Shown here piece by piece: positions 62,884 through 64,000 of a stretch of 64,000 nt of DNA (position 1 is its first letter; each line of letters opens with the position of its first letter). Below the pieces are notes generated by a model. That model was not told the origin of the DNA and made no database searches. It saw nothing but the letters and a program-made list of their open reading frames with translations. The translations under genes were made by a program, and so were the position numbers. This DNA is from Chitinophaga agrisoli. Lineage in GTDB: Bacteria > Bacteroidota > Bacteroidia > Chitinophagales > Chitinophagaceae. Location of the stretch: positions 622,327-686,326 of the forward strand of contig NZ_VUOC01000004.1 in NCBI RefSeq assembly GCF_008386695.1, written 5' to 3'.

Positions 62884-64000
62884 ATGCCACGTAAAAAACT
62901 CATTACCGTTCTTTATTGTAGCTTATTCCTTATTGGCAGCGCTATCCAGCATTCCTGCGCACAATCATCGCTTAAAACAAAATGGGCAGCCGGCGTTTCC
63001 AAAGGGACGCCTTTACCGGAATACCCGCGTCCGCAGCTGCAACGCGCCACCTGGCTTAACCTGAATGGCAGCTGGCAGTATAGCATTTACCCAAAATCCC
63101 AGCAGCCGGGGAATTATGCCGGTAATATCCTGGTGCCGTATGCGGTGGAATCTGCGCTTTCCGGTGTACAGAAAACAGTAGGCAAGGATAGCATGCTTTC
63201 TTACAAACGCAGCTTTACGCTGCCATCTAATTATAAAAATAAACGGATCCTGCTGCATTTTGGAGCGGTGGACTGGCAAACGACCGTGTTTATTAACGGC
63301 CGGCAGGCCGGTACACACGAAGGCGGCTATGATCCGTTCTCTTTTGATATTACTGACCTGTTAAAGAAATCCGGCGCGCAGGAGATCGTGGTGAATGTGT
63401 GGGACCCCTCTGACGACGGCCCCCAGCCACGCGGCAAACAAGTGAAAAACCCGCATGGCATCTGGTATACGCCAGTTACCGGCATCTGGCAAACCGTGTG
63501 GATAGAACCAGTAGCGCCCACCTATATTACGGCGCTGAAGCCTACGCCGGATATTGACAAACAATCCCTGCAGCTGGCGGTGAGCACTCAAAACCTGCAA
63601 CCCGGCGATGTTATCAAGGTGAGCGCCACGGATGGCGGACAGGCCGTGGCCAGCGAAACGCTGACTGACAACGGAGCCGTTACGCTGCAGGTCCCGAATG
63701 CAAAATTGTGGTCGCCCTCCTCCCCTTTCCTGTATGACCTGACCGTATCCATTGTGCGTAAGGGTAAGGTGATAGATGAAGCAGGCAGTTATTTCGCCAT
63801 GCGGAAGATCGCTATTGCCCCGGACGAAAAAGGCGTACAGCGCATGATGCTGAATAACCAGTTCGTATTCCAGTTTGGCCCTTTGGACCAGGGCTGGTGG
63901 CCGGACGGTCTTTATACCGCGCCCACGGATGAGGCGCTGCGTTTTGATATTGAACAGACCAAGGCCATGGGCTTTAATATGATCCGTAAACATGTAAAGG
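62884..64000 (+). CDS. GH2-family glycoside hydrolase, N-terminal part (3' end outside window)
   Basis: 372 residues visible from ATG 62884, no stop before the edge. N-terminal signal, possibly a lipobox (IQHSCAQ). GH2 sugar-binding jelly-roll: YPRPQLQRATWLNLNGSWQY, YKRSFTLPSNYKNKRILLHF, VFINGRQAGTHEGGYDPFSF, followed by the immunoglobulin-like domain (NVWDPSDDGPQPRGKQ, IWYTPVTGIWQTVWIEPV) and the start of the TIM barrel (QTKAMGFNMIRKHVK). The catalytic residues lie beyond the edge. Expected to cut a beta-galactoside or similar sugar in the periplasm. Confidence 0.88.
   Translation, partial: MPRKKLITVLYCSLFLIGSAIQHSCAQSSLKTKWAAGVSKGTPLPEYPRPQLQRATWLNLNGSWQYSIYPKSQQPGNYAGNILVPYAVESALSGVQKTVGKDSMLSYKRSFTLPSNYKNKRILLHFGAVDWQTTVFINGRQAGTHEGGYDPFSFDITDLLKKSGAQEIVVNVWDPSDDGPQPRGKQVKNPHGIWYTPVTGIWQTVWIEPVAPTYITALKPTPDIDKQSLQLAVSTQNLQPGDVIKVSATDGGQAVASETLTDNGAVTLQVPNAKLWSPSSPFLYDLTVSIVRKGKVIDEAGSYFAMRKIAIAPDEKGVQRMMLNNQFVFQFGPLDQGWWPDGLYTAPTDEALRFDIEQTKAMGFNMIRKHVK

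Noticed and set aside
1-64000. tRNA, rRNA, CRISPR array, insertion sequence, integrase
   Set aside because: None recognised by eye on either strand; tRNA detection without a covariance search is not reliable.

Overview
The window looks like chromosomal DNA of a Bacteroidota bacterium, most likely a Chitinophaga-like member of the Chitinophagaceae. The grounds are the TAnnTTTG-type -7 boxes, paired MacB/FtsX-like permeases of the Bacteroidetes type, a FISUMP lipoprotein, many short SPI/SPII exported proteins, an ABC-permease/M1-peptidase fusion, DUF2625, DUF4253, DUF3072 and DMP19 proteins, and a GH2 enzyme. I saw no rRNA, tRNA, CRISPR array, transposase or integrase. All family names come from reading the protein sequences and no search was run.

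Bases 1-24,000 read like a defence/conflict island. At the left edge is the 3' part of a large HerA/DptH-like ATPase gene with a PD-(D/E)XK-like segment, translationally coupled to a PP2C phosphatase. Facing it is an 11-kb three-gene operon (14912 to 3954, minus strand): a caspase-like protease fused to a STAND NTPase with a C-terminal membrane anchor, an exported WD40-HEAT giant, and a second STAND NTPase with TPR-like repeats. This is the best candidate for an undescribed system. A four-gene exported/membrane operon with an HExxH peptidase (18384 to 15151) and a DMP19 protein follow. Next come a broken DUF4157-leader metallopeptidase gene (a contractile-injection-type effector remnant) and an intact RloA/RloB (AbiL-type) pair.

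Bases 24,000-38,900 hold small accessory genes: a SMI1/KNR4 protein, a TonB-C-like protein, a RES-domain protein, a voltage-gated K+ channel with a zinc ribbon, an autoregulated ArsR-SRPBCC operon, DUF2625 and DUF4253 proteins and a FISUMP lipoprotein. Several genes are visibly damaged: an alpha/beta hydrolase with an internal deletion plus frameshift, an Imm11-like stub, an internally deleted paralogue and bare signal-peptide stubs.

Bases 38,900-54,500 contain two MacB-like permeases, a c-type cytochrome lipoprotein, an M61 peptidase, a YkgJ protein, SRPBCC proteins and a second copy of a lipoprotein gene whose upstream region matches that of the copy at 29.2 kb. Bases 54,600-61,900 form one minus-strand ABC-transporter operon (ATPase, permease, GntR regulator, exported protein, ATPase, permease fused to a degenerate M1 peptidase). 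The window ends in a GH2 gene that runs off the right edge.
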